Source: Eubacterium nodatum ATCC 33099 (GTDB lineage Bacteria; Bacillota; Clostridia; Peptostreptococcales; Anaerovoracaceae). From it: DNA of 58,784 nucleotides. The position numbers were made by a program, and so were the translations under genes. Below, piece by piece: positions 18,001 to 26,386 of this stretch; position 1 is the stretch's first letter, and every line of letters begins with the position of its first letter. The notes under the pieces were generated by a model, which saw nothing but the letters and a program-made list of their open reading frames with translations, ran no database searches and was not told the DNA's origin. The stretch is taken from contig AZKM01000022.1 of assembly GCA_000510425.1 (NCBI GenBank), positions 1 to 58,784 on the forward strand, written 5' to 3'.

Positions 18001-19381
18001 TACAATATACGATAACTACACGAAAAAATACGGGCTTCTATCAAGCCGTGGTAACAGCCTTGCCTTTTCAGAGGATGCAAGCTACTGTTTGCTTTGCTCC
18101 CTTGAGATATTGGATGAGGAGGGGAATCTGAAAAGAAAGGCGGATATGTTCACCAAAAGGACGATTCGCCCCCATAAGCCTGTAGCAAGGGTGGATACGG
18201 CAAGCGAAGCCCTTGCGGTATCCATTTCCGAAAAGGCAAAGGTGGATATGAAGTATATGCAGGAACTTTCGGGGAAAAGCGAGGCGGAGCTTGAAAAAGA
18301 GCTTACAGGGGTAGTCTTTCGAGATATATTCTGCAGTGAAAAGGCAGAAGATATTCCTGATTCATATTTAGATATTACCCGATTTTCTTTTGTAACAGCA
18401 GATGAATATCTGTCCGGAAATGTGCGAAGAAAGCTTCGCATGGCAAAGGCACTAAAAGAAGCACTACCACCCGAAAAGAAGAAATGGTTAGATGTGAACA
18501 TTGGAGCTTTGGAAAAGGTTCAGCCTATAGAACTTACCGCAGCGGAAATAGGAGTGCGAATCGGAGCAAACTGGGTGCCTATAGAAATTTATGAAGAATT
18601 CATCTTTGAACTTCTTGGAACAAATAGTTACGCAAGGAGAAGAATGAAAATCCTTTGTCCAAAATGCAGCGGGCAGTGGAACATATCGGAAAAGCGAGCC
18701 GACAGAAGCAATGTAAAGGCGTTTACAACTTACGGAACAAAGCGAATGGATGCGTATAATATCTTTGAACAAACCCTGAATCAAAAGGATGTCAGGGTTT
18801 TTGATTATATAGAAGACGATAACGGAAACAAGAAGGCTGTGCTTAACAAGAAGGAGACTGCAATTGCACAAGACAGGCAGGAGCTTATAAAGACAAAATT
18901 TTCAGAGTGGATATGGAAGGATATAGACAGAAGAGAAAGGCTCTGCAGGATATATAACGAAGTTTTTAACTCTATTAGACCAAGAGAGTATAACGGAGAA
19001 CATATCAATTTTATCGGAATGAATCCGGAAATAACTCTTAGAAAACATCAAGTAAATGCCATTGCTCATATTATGTATGGTGGAAATACTCTTCTTGCCC
19101 ATGAGGTTGGTGCGGGAAAAACTTTTGAGATGGTAGCAGCAGCCATGGAAATGAAAAGGCTTGGACTTTGCACCAAGTCCCTTATCGTCGTACCAAATCA
19201 TATTACAGAGCAGTGGGCTTCTGAATGGCTGCAGTTATATCCTACTGCCAATATCTTAGTGGCAACAAAAAAAGACTTTGAAAAGAGAAACCGAAAGAAG
19301 TTTTGCGGCAGAATTTCTACCGGAGATTTTGATGCTGTTATTATAGGGCACAGTCAATTTGAGAGTACGACTTGTTGCTAG
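15089..19381 (+). CDS. giant methylase-helicase of the ICE, part 2 (methylase and helicase start)
   Basis: The middle of the giant protein. The true frame begins at 15035 after the T8 run; the first ATG is 15089. It contains two repeated regulatory-like modules (DEVEHLLRGNKADHDYRLGLYAEYL... and relatives) and then an N6-type methylase fold. The methylase has LEPSCGIGNF near residue 652 and AVGNVPFGDF near 714, an NPPY variant with Val-Pro-Phe. The start of an SNF2-like helicase follows, with Walker A LLAHEVGAGKTFE near 1335 and VVPNHITEQW. Coding identity stops at Glu 19363 in GHSQFE; the last residues STTCC are intron sequence. Such proteins act on transferred DNA in the recipient, probably against restriction, though this is inferred. 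Confidence 0.88.
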   Translation: MLKIPQSIMDEALCIGSNDKNSRLIISSYFMKDKSIEENSRFLRDLYGENGAGFYYQGEQVSLWYDESGIRIGYGESVRKDEVVLSWKQVAKRIRELLDMGRYMPERELLQAPSFERKGIADSIWYLRQDFSEEAKGKFLPVISSIYEKRQGFPKESGQIAELLETDENINEIIDELSEFNKAYEENPNILRFHSHKPKDILSKLFDLKREGVTFKADEDFQPKRDFFITIDEVEHLLRGNKADHDYRLGLYAEYLREKTKTSIEKFLKHHYGEYSGYTGGNDQYSYSGKGLYFSHGSINAPYAKIQLSWKKISDIIEKQILRDDFLSEEDTFYIPSYERRELAKRIYIFFSRNGKEVPKPYPDGFEFWDGVNVIERQLLEKEKTEKIKELMLSALDDTGKEHEEYESTKSCLEDISSYIDGEFTLFERGEILSPFTENISPNARPEDISFSDAVARHLLDEGIVASDEVIEQGIEEYNMEIGENSSKDIASHIKNELLKEEEESKEEAGKERRGHSPKKRKIGFELIHPEVPREDRIDFHIEKEELSYGNKNEKYQANIAAIYALKQIENEDRLANSEEQKVLSRYTGWGALSEYFDERNGKYLELKNLLSEEEYISARASSLTSFYTAPEVIEGIYTALSQMGFEKGNILEPSCGIGNFIGMIPDSMEESKVYGIEIDDVSGRIARQLYQNSHILINGYENVDIPDSFFDVAVGNVPFGDFKVTDKKYDKHNFLIHDFFFGKTLDKVRPGGIIAFITSKGTMDKENSSVRKYIAQRADLIGAIRLPDNAFYKNAGTEVTSDIIFLQKRDYITDIEPDWVYLDTDENGIRQNSYFISHPDMVLGEMVMKSGRFGMESTCRAYEDVNLSDLLSEAVQNLHAEITEIGREDFDEEDLSIPADPDVRNFSYCIQSGEIYFRENSRMHPVQLSVTAENRVRGMIKIRDSVRKIILYQSEDYPESEIRKEQENLNTIYDNYTKKYGLLSSRGNSLAFSEDASYCLLCSLEILDEEGNLKRKADMFTKRTIRPHKPVARVDTASEALAVSISEKAKVDMKYMQELSGKSEAELEKELTGVVFRDIFCSEKAEDIPDSYLDITRFSFVTADEYLSGNVRRKLRMAKALKEALPPEKKKWLDVNIGALEKVQPIELTAAEIGVRIGANWVPIEIYEEFIFELLGTNSYARRRMKILCPKCSGQWNISEKRADRSNVKAFTTYGTKRMDAYNIFEQTLNQKDVRVFDYIEDDNGNKKAVLNKKETAIAQDRQELIKTKFSEWIWKDIDRRERLCRIYNEVFNSIRPREYNGEHINFIGMNPEITLRKHQVNAIAHIMYGGNTLLAHEVGAGKTFEMVAAAMEMKRLGLCTKSLIVVPNHITEQWASEWLQLYPTANILVATKKDFEKRNRKKFCGRISTGDFDAVIIGHSQFESTTCC

Positions 19382-20087
19382 ACAAAAGCAGTGCGTAGGT
19401 ACTGCAAACAAAACTAGCGTGGGCAAAATATCGCCCATAACTGTTATTGCGAAAGGTGGAATGACAGGGTAACGCCTCGAAACGCCTTCCCAAAGAAACG
19501 CCGTGCAGGAAAGGAGATAATGTCTTGAATGTATGAAGTGCGTTAAGATGTCCGGTAATTGCCCTAACGAGTAAAGTCGAGGAAAACCGAACCAGAGGTG
19601 GTCGAGCAACATAGGGCTAGGGTCTAGAAATTATCTATGGTTAGGATGCTATTGAATTAGCTGACGAAGTGGGGAATGTACGAATCTAGAATTGGACTGT
19701 ATAGAAATGTACAGAGGGACATGTAAGTGTGGCGACTGTGGTAGAGTAAGAATTTTCGATATGAAATACCATGCAGTGTTACAGGCACTGGCAAGGTTGC
19801 AGGTTCATACTCACGACCTAAGGGTAAATATGTAAAGATAGCAATAACGGAACAAGGGAAGCCTGAAAGATGGAGAAATTATCTTCTGTGAAATCTTGAT
19901 AAGGAGAGGCAACAGCTATAACTTATCTTAATTCAGGTGAAAGTGGTGGCACCAAGCTATGATATTTCTGTAATGGAAACGGAGCGATAGCCACTAGACG
20001 GAAATATGCAAGGAAAAGGGAGGTAGATTAGTTCAAGGTTCGGGTATGACTAAGAGATGCTGAAATCAATACAGGAGGTCAGCAGAC

Positions 20088-21893
20088 TTGGACACGAAAA
20101 ACCGAAAGAGAATACAGCTAAGAAATAATGAGTATTACAACATACAGGCGGTTTTCGACCAACTGTATGAAAATGCCAGAAATGGAGCAAAATTTACAAA
20201 CTTAATAGGTGTCGTTACAAGTGCAGAAAATATCAAGCTCGCTTATAGAAACATCAAAAACAACAAAGGCTCTAAGACCAAGGGCACTGACGGAAAAACA
20301 ATAAGCGATTATGAAAGTATGAATGAAAACGAAATGATTGAATACTTTCAATCGAAAATCAGGAATTATTATCCCAAAAGCGTCAGAAGAGTTGAGATTC
20401 CCAAGCCCAATGGGAAAATGAGACCTTTGGGAATACCTTGTATGGAAGACAGGATTATCCAGCAATGCCTAAAACAGGTGCTGGAACCCATTTGTGAAGC
20501 TAAGTTCTTTAATCACAGCTATGGTTTTCGTCCGAATAGGTCAACCAGACATGCAATTGCAAGATATTCTTTTATGGTCAATATAATACATCTTTACTAT
20601 GTAGTTGATGTGGATATAAAAGGGTTCTTTGACAATGTAAATCATGCAAAGCTCATGAAACAGTTATGGACACTTGGCATTCGTGACAAGAACATCCTAT
20701 GTATAATCAGCAAAATCATTAAATCTGAAATAGAGGGAATAGGCATAGCTGAACGGGGCGTTCCGCAGGGTGGAATTATAAGCCCATTACTTGCTAACGT
20801 GGTTCTAAATGAGCTGGACTGGTGGATTGCAGAACAATGGGAATGTATCCCGACGAAACACAGCTACGGTAGTGGTAACCATAAATACAGGGCATTGAGA
20901 AATACTGCACTGAAAGAAATGTATATCGTAAGATATGCGGACGATTTCAAAATAGTTTGTAGCAATCCCAAGACGGCAGAAAAGGTATTAACAGCGACTA
21001 AAATGTGGCTCAAAGAAAGGCTTGGATTAGAGGTCAGTGAGGAGAAAACTAAAATCACCTATCTCAAAAAGAATTCGAGCGAATTTCTAGGTATCAAATT
21101 CAAGGCAGTAAAGAAAGGCAATAAATTTGTAGCCAGAAGCCACATGACAGATAAAAATGTTAAAAAGGTCGCTGAAAACCTAAAGAAACAAATCATCAAT
21201 ATACAGCACCACACTGTGGAAAACGAGGTTGTAAAACTGAATAAGATTATTCTCGGAGTCCATAACTATTACTCCATGGCAACGATGTGCAATTTCGATT
21301 TCCACGATATATATTTCTTAGTCAACCCGATAATGAACAGACTCAAGAAGAATTACACAAGAGGAAAGCCAACGAGCGCTATATATCTAAAACTGTATGG
21401 TAAATACCAGACAAATATTTACAACATTGCAGGTATAGATATTTTCCCAATCTATGGTATCTGTCTTAAAAAGACAACGAGCTTCAAGCAAGAAATCTGT
21501 AATTACACCAAAGAGGGAAGAAATCTTATACACAGCAACCTGAGTAAAGACTTACACATTCTTGTTGATTTCCTGTTAGCGAACAGGGATGACGCGGAAA
21601 CGGCGAAATTCAATGACAATAGGATTTCAAAGTTGGCAGGACAGAACGGCAAAAGTTATATCTCGGGAGCTGACCTGTGTGAAAGCAACATGGCCTGTAT
21701 CAGAATGAAGCCAAAAGAAAGAGGCGGTAAAGATGATTATGACAACATAGCTTGGATTACCAAACAGGAACGAGAAGCAATAGTAGTGAAGATTGTGTCG
21801 GAAGATATGGTTAAGAGGCTGGAATTGAGTGAAAAGGCTAAGAAAAAGCTGAATTCTTTGAGGGTATTAGTGGGAAATCTACCTGTTGAGTAA
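20088..21893 (+). CDS. ltrA: group II intron reverse transcriptase/maturase
   Basis: A 601-residue intron-encoded protein that aids splicing and copies the intron into DNA. Reverse transcriptase blocks are clear: RRVEIPKPNGKMRPLGIP, NHSYGFRPNRSTRHAI, VDVDIKGFFDNVNH, RGVPQGGIISPLLANVVLNELD, and catalytic MYIVRYADDFKIVC. A maturase (X) domain follows. The C-terminus (about 500-560) has the outline of an HNH endonuclease (GKSYISGADLCES, then ERGGKDDYDNIAWITK), but ACIRMKP occupies the usual His-His position, so it may be inactive. Translation starts at TTG 20088, 8 bases behind AGGAGGT. Codon use is less AT-biased than in neighbouring genes. Confidence 0.93.
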   Translation: MDTKNRKRIQLRNNEYYNIQAVFDQLYENARNGAKFTNLIGVVTSAENIKLAYRNIKNNKGSKTKGTDGKTISDYESMNENEMIEYFQSKIRNYYPKSVRRVEIPKPNGKMRPLGIPCMEDRIIQQCLKQVLEPICEAKFFNHSYGFRPNRSTRHAIARYSFMVNIIHLYYVVDVDIKGFFDNVNHAKLMKQLWTLGIRDKNILCIISKIIKSEIEGIGIAERGVPQGGIISPLLANVVLNELDWWIAEQWECIPTKHSYGSGNHKYRALRNTALKEMYIVRYADDFKIVCSNPKTAEKVLTATKMWLKERLGLEVSEEKTKITYLKKNSSEFLGIKFKAVKKGNKFVARSHMTDKNVKKVAENLKKQIINIQHHTVENEVVKLNKIILGVHNYYSMATMCNFDFHDIYFLVNPIMNRLKKNYTRGKPTSAIYLKLYGKYQTNIYNIAGIDIFPIYGICLKKTTSFKQEICNYTKEGRNLIHSNLSKDLHILVDFLLANRDDAETAKFNDNRISKLAGQNGKSYISGADLCESNMACIRMKPKERGGKDDYDNIAWITKQEREAIVVKIVSEDMVKRLELSEKAKKKLNSLRVLVGNLPVE

Positions 21894-21913
21894 ATCTTGT
21901 TATTTTCGTTGGG

Positions 21914-21948
21914 GCGCCGTATGAGCAGGAAACTCTCATGTACGGTGC
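21914..21948 (+). ncRNA. domain V of the helicase group II intron
   Basis: GCGCCGT at 21914-21920 pairs with ACGGTGC at 21942-21948, with an inner stem ATGAG/CTCAT around a GGAAA-type loop. This is the conserved catalytic hairpin of group II introns. Domain VI follows before the 3' splice site. Confidence 0.85.
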
Positions 21949-22005
21949 TAAGCGGGGGAAAAGGTGGAGACAACATCAAAGCCTTACCTATCGCAATAAA
22001 TTCCA

Positions 22006-24135
22006 ATGTCTGCTGAAAGGCAGATTACAATAATTCAAAGACAGATGGATGAAATTATGGAGGGAATAAAGGAAGCAAAAAACGCAAGAGCCGAGCGTTA
22101 TACGGTAAAGCAACTTGAAAAGACGAGAAAATCCCTTGAAGTTAAGCTTGCAAAACTAAACGATCAAAGCAGAAAAGATGACCTTGTAACCTTTGAAGAA
22201 CTTGGAGTTGATAGGATCTTTATTGACGAAAGTCATTATTTCAAAAATCTTTTTTTAGCAACAAAAATGAGAAATGTTGGTGGCATTGCCCAGACTGAAG
22301 CACAAAAATCCTCAGATCTTTTTATGAAAACTCAGTATATGGATGAGCTTACAAACGGACATGGTGTTATCTTTGCCACGGGAACGCCTATCTCTAACAG
22401 TATGGTGGAACTATATACCATTCAAAGATATCTTCAGTACAATACACTTGCGGAAATGAATCTTCTTCATTTTGATGACTGGGCAAGTAACTTTGGGGAA
22501 ACTATTACTGCAATAGAGCTTTCTCCGGAAGGTACAGGCTATCGTGCGAAAACACGATTTGCAAAATTCTATAACTTGCCGGAGCTGATGTCTATCTTTA
22601 GGCAGGTGGCAGATATTCAGACTGCAGATATGTTAAAACTTCCGGTGCCTAAAGCAAATTTTCATACGGAGGTTCTTTCTCCAACCAAAATGCAAAAGGA
22701 AATGATTGAGGGATTGGCGGAAAGAGCAGAAAAAATACGAAGCGGCAGCATTGATCCAAGCGTAGATAACATGCTGAAAGTTACCAATGACGGAAGAAAA
22801 CTTGCCCTTGATATGCGTCTTATCAATCCTCTTGCAGGAGATGATGAAAACGGAAAAGTAGCTACCTGTGCAGATAATATCCATCGTATTTGGAAAGACA
22901 ATATGGAAACGAAAAGTACACAGCTTGTTTTCTGCGACCTTTCCACTCCGAAAAATGATGGAAACTTCAATGTATATGATGACATTAAGAACAAACTTAT
23001 AGAAAAAGGGATTCCTGAGGAAGAAATTGCATATATTCACAATGCAAATACCGAGGTAAAAAAGAAAGAACTTTTCTCAAAGGTTAGAACGGGGCAGGTA
23101 AGAATTTTAATGGGAAGCACGCAGAAGATGGGTGCCGGGACCAATGTGCAGGACCTCCTTATTGGGCTTCATGATTTAGAGTGTCCCTGGAGACCGTCAG
23201 ACCTTGCGCAAAGACTCGGAAGAATCGTAAGGCAGGGAAATGAAAATGATGAGGTTGAAATCTACCGTTATGTTACAGAAGGAACCTTTGATGCGTATCT
23301 TTATCAGCTTGTGGAAAACAAGCAAAAGTTCATATCTCAAATTATGACAGGAAAAACTCCTGTTAGAGCTATGGAGGATGTAGATGAAACGGCACTGAGC
23401 TTTGCAGAAATAAAGGCACTTGCGACAGGAAATCCACTTATAATCGAAAAATGCAATTTAGATATGGAAGTAGGAAAGCTGAACATGCTAAAAGCGAGTT
23501 TCTTAAATCAAAAATATGCAATGGAGGAACTTGTGTTAAGGCGGTACCCGGAGACAATAAAAAGACTGACAGAGCGTATTTTAGGCTATGAAAAAGACCT
23601 TGAAACTGCAGGGAAAAACCCGAAGCCAAAAGAAGGTTTTGCCGGAATGATTCTGAACGGAAGGGCTTATATGGATAAGGAAGAAGCAGGAAAGGAAATT
23701 TTAGAGCTTTGCACAAGGCTTACGAGGGACGAATCATCTCTATCCGGTGAGTACAGAGGCTTTGATCTTACTCTTTCTTATGATGGTTTTTCTAACGAAT
23801 ACCGTATGCACATGAAAGGGCAGCTATCCCATATTGCGGTTCTTGGTTCTGATGTCTATGGAAATATAACCCGTATGGATAATGTACTTGACAGCTTTTC
23901 TGAAAAACTTCAGAAGGTAAAGGCTGAACTTTCCGAAACAAAGATTCAGCTTGAAAATGCAAAAGAGGAAATGGAAGCACCTTTTACAAAGGAAGAGGAA
24001 CTGAAAGAGAAGACAGATAGGCTTAAGGAACTTAATATCCTTCTTAACATGGATCAGAAAGATAAAAGCATTATTGATAGTGAGCCGGAAGAAGGTAATG
24101 TTAGAGAAACAAGGAGCGTTGAATACGAAAGATAA
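22006..24135 (+). CDS. giant methylase-helicase of the ICE, part 3 (helicase)
   Basis: The last 709 residues of the giant protein, in frame with part 2 once the intron is removed. It carries the remaining SNF2 motifs: Walker B variant RIFIDESHYFKNL near residue 70, FATGTPISNSMVELYT near 127, LVFCDLSTPK, MGSTQKMGAGTNVQ, and motif VI WRPSDLAQRLGRIVRQGNENDEVEIY near 400. A coiled-coil tail runs from about residue 620 (LQKVKAELSETKIQLENAKEEM). ATG 22006 is an internal methionine, not a real start. Without splicing this piece would not be made with the rest. Confidence 0.9.
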   Translation: MSAERQITIIQRQMDEIMEGIKEAKNARAERYTVKQLEKTRKSLEVKLAKLNDQSRKDDLVTFEELGVDRIFIDESHYFKNLFLATKMRNVGGIAQTEAQKSSDLFMKTQYMDELTNGHGVIFATGTPISNSMVELYTIQRYLQYNTLAEMNLLHFDDWASNFGETITAIELSPEGTGYRAKTRFAKFYNLPELMSIFRQVADIQTADMLKLPVPKANFHTEVLSPTKMQKEMIEGLAERAEKIRSGSIDPSVDNMLKVTNDGRKLALDMRLINPLAGDDENGKVATCADNIHRIWKDNMETKSTQLVFCDLSTPKNDGNFNVYDDIKNKLIEKGIPEEEIAYIHNANTEVKKKELFSKVRTGQVRILMGSTQKMGAGTNVQDLLIGLHDLECPWRPSDLAQRLGRIVRQGNENDEVEIYRYVTEGTFDAYLYQLVENKQKFISQIMTGKTPVRAMEDVDETALSFAEIKALATGNPLIIEKCNLDMEVGKLNMLKASFLNQKYAMEELVLRRYPETIKRLTERILGYEKDLETAGKNPKPKEGFAGMILNGRAYMDKEEAGKEILELCTRLTRDESSLSGEYRGFDLTLSYDGFSNEYRMHMKGQLSHIAVLGSDVYGNITRMDNVLDSFSEKLQKVKAELSETKIQLENAKEEMEAPFTKEEELKEKTDRLKELNILLNMDQKDKSIIDSEPEEGNVRETRSVEYER

Positions 24136-24253
24136 AAGGCGTCTTAAATAGCTGCCGGTTACATAGTTTTTATATTGATTAAAGCCAGGAAAAAACAATT
24201 ATTCGCAAATCACTCAAATAAAATACCGCAAATTACTCAAATATAATTCTTGA

Positions 24254-24346
24254 ATTGATATTAACAGTGCAGAAGTAAATCAAATTATCAGTGAAGAACG
24301 GGCTTGGTATCTTAAGGAGAAGTATTTGAGAATGGAAAGGGAATAA
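24254..24346 (+). pseudogene. short remnant of a mobile-element gene tail
   Basis: An open stretch without a good start reads IDINSAEVNQIISEERAWY then LKEKYLRMERE and stop. The protein-like composition and the lack of a start suggest the tail of a lost small gene. I have a weak memory of similar tails in small ICE proteins and cannot name a family. The rest of 24136-24352 shows no gene. Confidence 0.3.
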
Positions 24347-24352
24347 CTTGAG

Positions 24353-24378
24353 ATATGTTATCATATATGATAACATAT
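24353..24378 (+). promoter_or_regulatory. 26-bp perfect palindrome, likely operator of the HTH-kinase gene
   Basis: Bases 24353-24365 are the exact reverse complement of 24366-24378; each arm reads ATATGTTATCATA. It ends about 43 bases before the GTG start of a protein with an XRE-type HTH, so autoregulation of that gene is the natural guess. Confidence 0.6.
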
Positions 24379-24421
24379 GTATATAAAAATACAATTTGAA
24401 TTATGGAGATGGAAGAAAAAA

Positions 24422-25834
24422 GTGAATGACGACAGCCACATAATAAACGAAAGACAAAAAATCATTTCCGAGCTTACCAATGCCCGCCTTGAGAAAGGAC
24501 TTTCGCAAGAAGCACTTGCCGAAATGATTGGAACAAGGCGTTCCAATATATGCAGAATAGAGAGTGGAACTCAGAACATTTCCATTGATATGCTGTTGAA
24601 AGTTTCAAGTGCGTTGGATAAAGATGTGTCGGTTATACTAAAAGAAAGGGGGAAATCTTCTATGGATAAATACAGTTTAAGGTTGTATGATGAAGAACTT
24701 CTGACCTTTTCTATGAAAGAATCGGGTCTGTCCGGTATGCAGGCAGAGATTATTTCTGTTAACGAAGAAAGAAAAGAGGTTTTCCCTCTTGATCTAACCC
24801 TTACAGATGAAGGAATAATAAAGTGGCTTAAAAAGCGTGTAATCCCTAAAAACAGGGCATTTGTTGATGAAATACTGAAAACTCTAGGGCTTAGTGTTAA
24901 TAATATCAAGGGTATTATTGATGTTTGCATGGGTTTATCTTTAAATGACAGCTACTGGGTTGTTCCGGAAGGATTTAACGGTTCCTTTAAGGATTACAAT
25001 CTGTATGAAAATCGCTTTTCAAAGACTCTTTCTCTTGTTGCCTATACAGGAGTAGGGCAAAGTCAGGAAGCCTTTTCAACTTCTCCTGAACTTACAACGC
25101 AAGGAATGCTTCGCAAAGCATGGAGATTTATAGAAGGAGATGGAATTTATTTATACAAAGGTGGAACAGAGGGAGGTGCCAATACCGGAAAAGAACCATA
25201 CAGCGAATACTATGCCTCTCAGATTGCAGAAAAAATGGGGCTTTATGCGGTAAGCTATGAGCTTGAAAACTGGAAAAATATTTTGGCATCAAAGTGTAAG
25301 CTATTCACCGATATAGATACAGCCTATGTTCCTATAGGTAAAATTGTAAAATCAGGAGGGATTCCTGCCTGCCTAAAATATTATGAAAATATCAGTAAAG
25401 AAGCTGTAGAAAGCTTTAAGAGTATGCTGGTCTTTGATTCTGTTATATATAACGAGGATAGACATTTTGGAAATTTCGGGATTTTGAGAGACAACAAAAG
25501 CGGAAGAGTTATTGGAATGGCTCCGACTTTTGATAACGGACTTTCTCTATTTAACTATGGAATGCCGGAAGATTTTAAGAACCTTCCTGTTTATGCAAAG
25601 ACAAGAACAAATCCATATGGCACATCTTATGAGAATATTTGCAAGGAAGTGATGGAAACCAAACAAAGAAACCAGCTTAGAAAGCTCATCGGATTTAAGT
25701 TTACAAGACATCCTTCCATCAATCTTCCAGAAGAAAGACTCCTTGCTATTGAAAAACAGATCGACATTCGTGTAAGGGAATTGTTGTCACTACCGAGAGT
25801 TAAAGTAAAAACGCAGGTAGAGATGGAAAGATAA
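24422..25834 (+). CDS. XRE HTH domain fused to a HipA-like protein kinase
   Basis: A 470-residue fusion. Residues 10-70 form an XRE HTH (ELTNARLEKGLSQEALAEMIG, then RRSNICRIESGTQNISI). The rest resembles HipA/CtkA serine-threonine kinases: a Gly-rich loop YKGGTEGGANTGKEPYSEYYASQI, catalytic NEDRHFGNFG near residue 343, and metal-binding APTFDNGLSLFNYG. HipB and HipA are normally separate antitoxin and toxin proteins; here one chain carries both functions. GTG 24422 behind GGAGATGG is chosen over ATG 24377, which lies in the palindrome. It may control persistence or stability of the element. Genes of this layout recur in clostridial ICEs. Confidence 0.82.
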   Translation: MNDDSHIINERQKIISELTNARLEKGLSQEALAEMIGTRRSNICRIESGTQNISIDMLLKVSSALDKDVSVILKERGKSSMDKYSLRLYDEELLTFSMKESGLSGMQAEIISVNEERKEVFPLDLTLTDEGIIKWLKKRVIPKNRAFVDEILKTLGLSVNNIKGIIDVCMGLSLNDSYWVVPEGFNGSFKDYNLYENRFSKTLSLVAYTGVGQSQEAFSTSPELTTQGMLRKAWRFIEGDGIYLYKGGTEGGANTGKEPYSEYYASQIAEKMGLYAVSYELENWKNILASKCKLFTDIDTAYVPIGKIVKSGGIPACLKYYENISKEAVESFKSMLVFDSVIYNEDRHFGNFGILRDNKSGRVIGMAPTFDNGLSLFNYGMPEDFKNLPVYAKTRTNPYGTSYENICKEVMETKQRNQLRKLIGFKFTRHPSINLPEERLLAIEKQIDIRVRELLSLPRVKVKTQVEMER

Positions 25835-25866
25835 AGATTGTAATATAGAGATGGCTAATAGATATA

Positions 25867-25910
25867 TTTACATAGCCGAAAGGTTTTATTTTAGACAAAC
25901 CTTCGGCTTA
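25867..25910 (+). terminator. terminator carrying direct repeat copy 1
   Basis: AGCCGAAAGG (25874-25883) pairs with CCTTCGGCT (25900-25908), followed by TATTTTAT. The 21 bases 25867-25887 are identical to 30460-30480. Between here and the defence promoter, 25910-26278 is A/T-rich with no gene that I can see. Confidence 0.8.
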
Positions 25911-26278
25911 TTTTATGCACAAAAGATATTTTTATCGGGAAAAATATATAGTTTTCCCGACGAGATAATAAATATTGCAAGCTAATAGTTGTTGCATTCG
26001 CACTTATCACATCATCTTTTTAAAGTGTATTTACAACAGAAAGGTTGAGTAAGAGAATATAGCTTATACAGTGAAAACGGATATTCGACCCAATAAATGC
26101 TATCAAATACAATTATTCGGTCGAAAAAATGTAGAAAAAAATTTTCATTCTTTGATTAAGTTACTAAACCCAATAAAACATTATCCATGTTAAAAAATGA
26201 ATAAAACGATTGGAAAAAGAATTGTTTTGTGCGAATACTAGAATAAAATTCCAGAAATATGCAATAAGTAATAGAAAT

Positions 26279-26374
26279 ATTTTGCATATATCTTGCAAAA
26301 TAGAAATAAAATATTGATAATTTGCTTGAATATGGGTATACTATAAATAAGATTTTGCGTAAATCTTGCAGAAT
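26279..26374 (+). promoter_or_regulatory. promoter of the defence operon bracketed by twin inverted repeats
   Basis: The -35 TTGATA (26314-26319) and -10 TATACT (26337-26342) are spaced by exactly 17 bases. Upstream, ATTTTGCA-N7-TGCAAAAT (26279-26301) is a perfect inverted repeat. Downstream, ATTTTGCG-N7-TGCAGAAT (26352-26374) is a two-mismatch copy. Their centres are 73 bases apart, so a repressor dimer pair could loop or block the promoter. The cognate regulator is not encoded in the operon. Confidence 0.65.
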
Positions 26375-26386
26375 GGAGGAAACAAT

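Larger units (their letters stand above)
19365..21997 (+). mobile_element. group II intron interrupting the helicase gene
   Basis: A 2633-base intron starting GTACGAC and ending CTATCGCAAT, that is a GU-type 5' end and AY 3' end. Joining A at 19364 to AA at 21998-21999 makes codon AAA and gives GHSQFE-K-IPMSAERQ, the normal helicase sequence, so the boundaries are supported by the protein. It carries a reverse transcriptase gene (20088-21893), a clear domain V (21914-21948), and a domain VI-like stem just before the 3' end. The roughly 720-base 5' part is the structured ribozyme (domains I-III). Splicing is required for a full helicase. Confidence 0.93.

Noticed and set aside
18488..18871. 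127-residue minus-strand ORF within the helicase
   Set aside because: It lies opposite conserved helicase coding and has no family features.
22006..24135. Independent helicase gene starting at ATG 22006
   Set aside because: The methionine is internal to IPMSAERQ, has no ribosome site, and joins part 2 exactly when the intron is removed.
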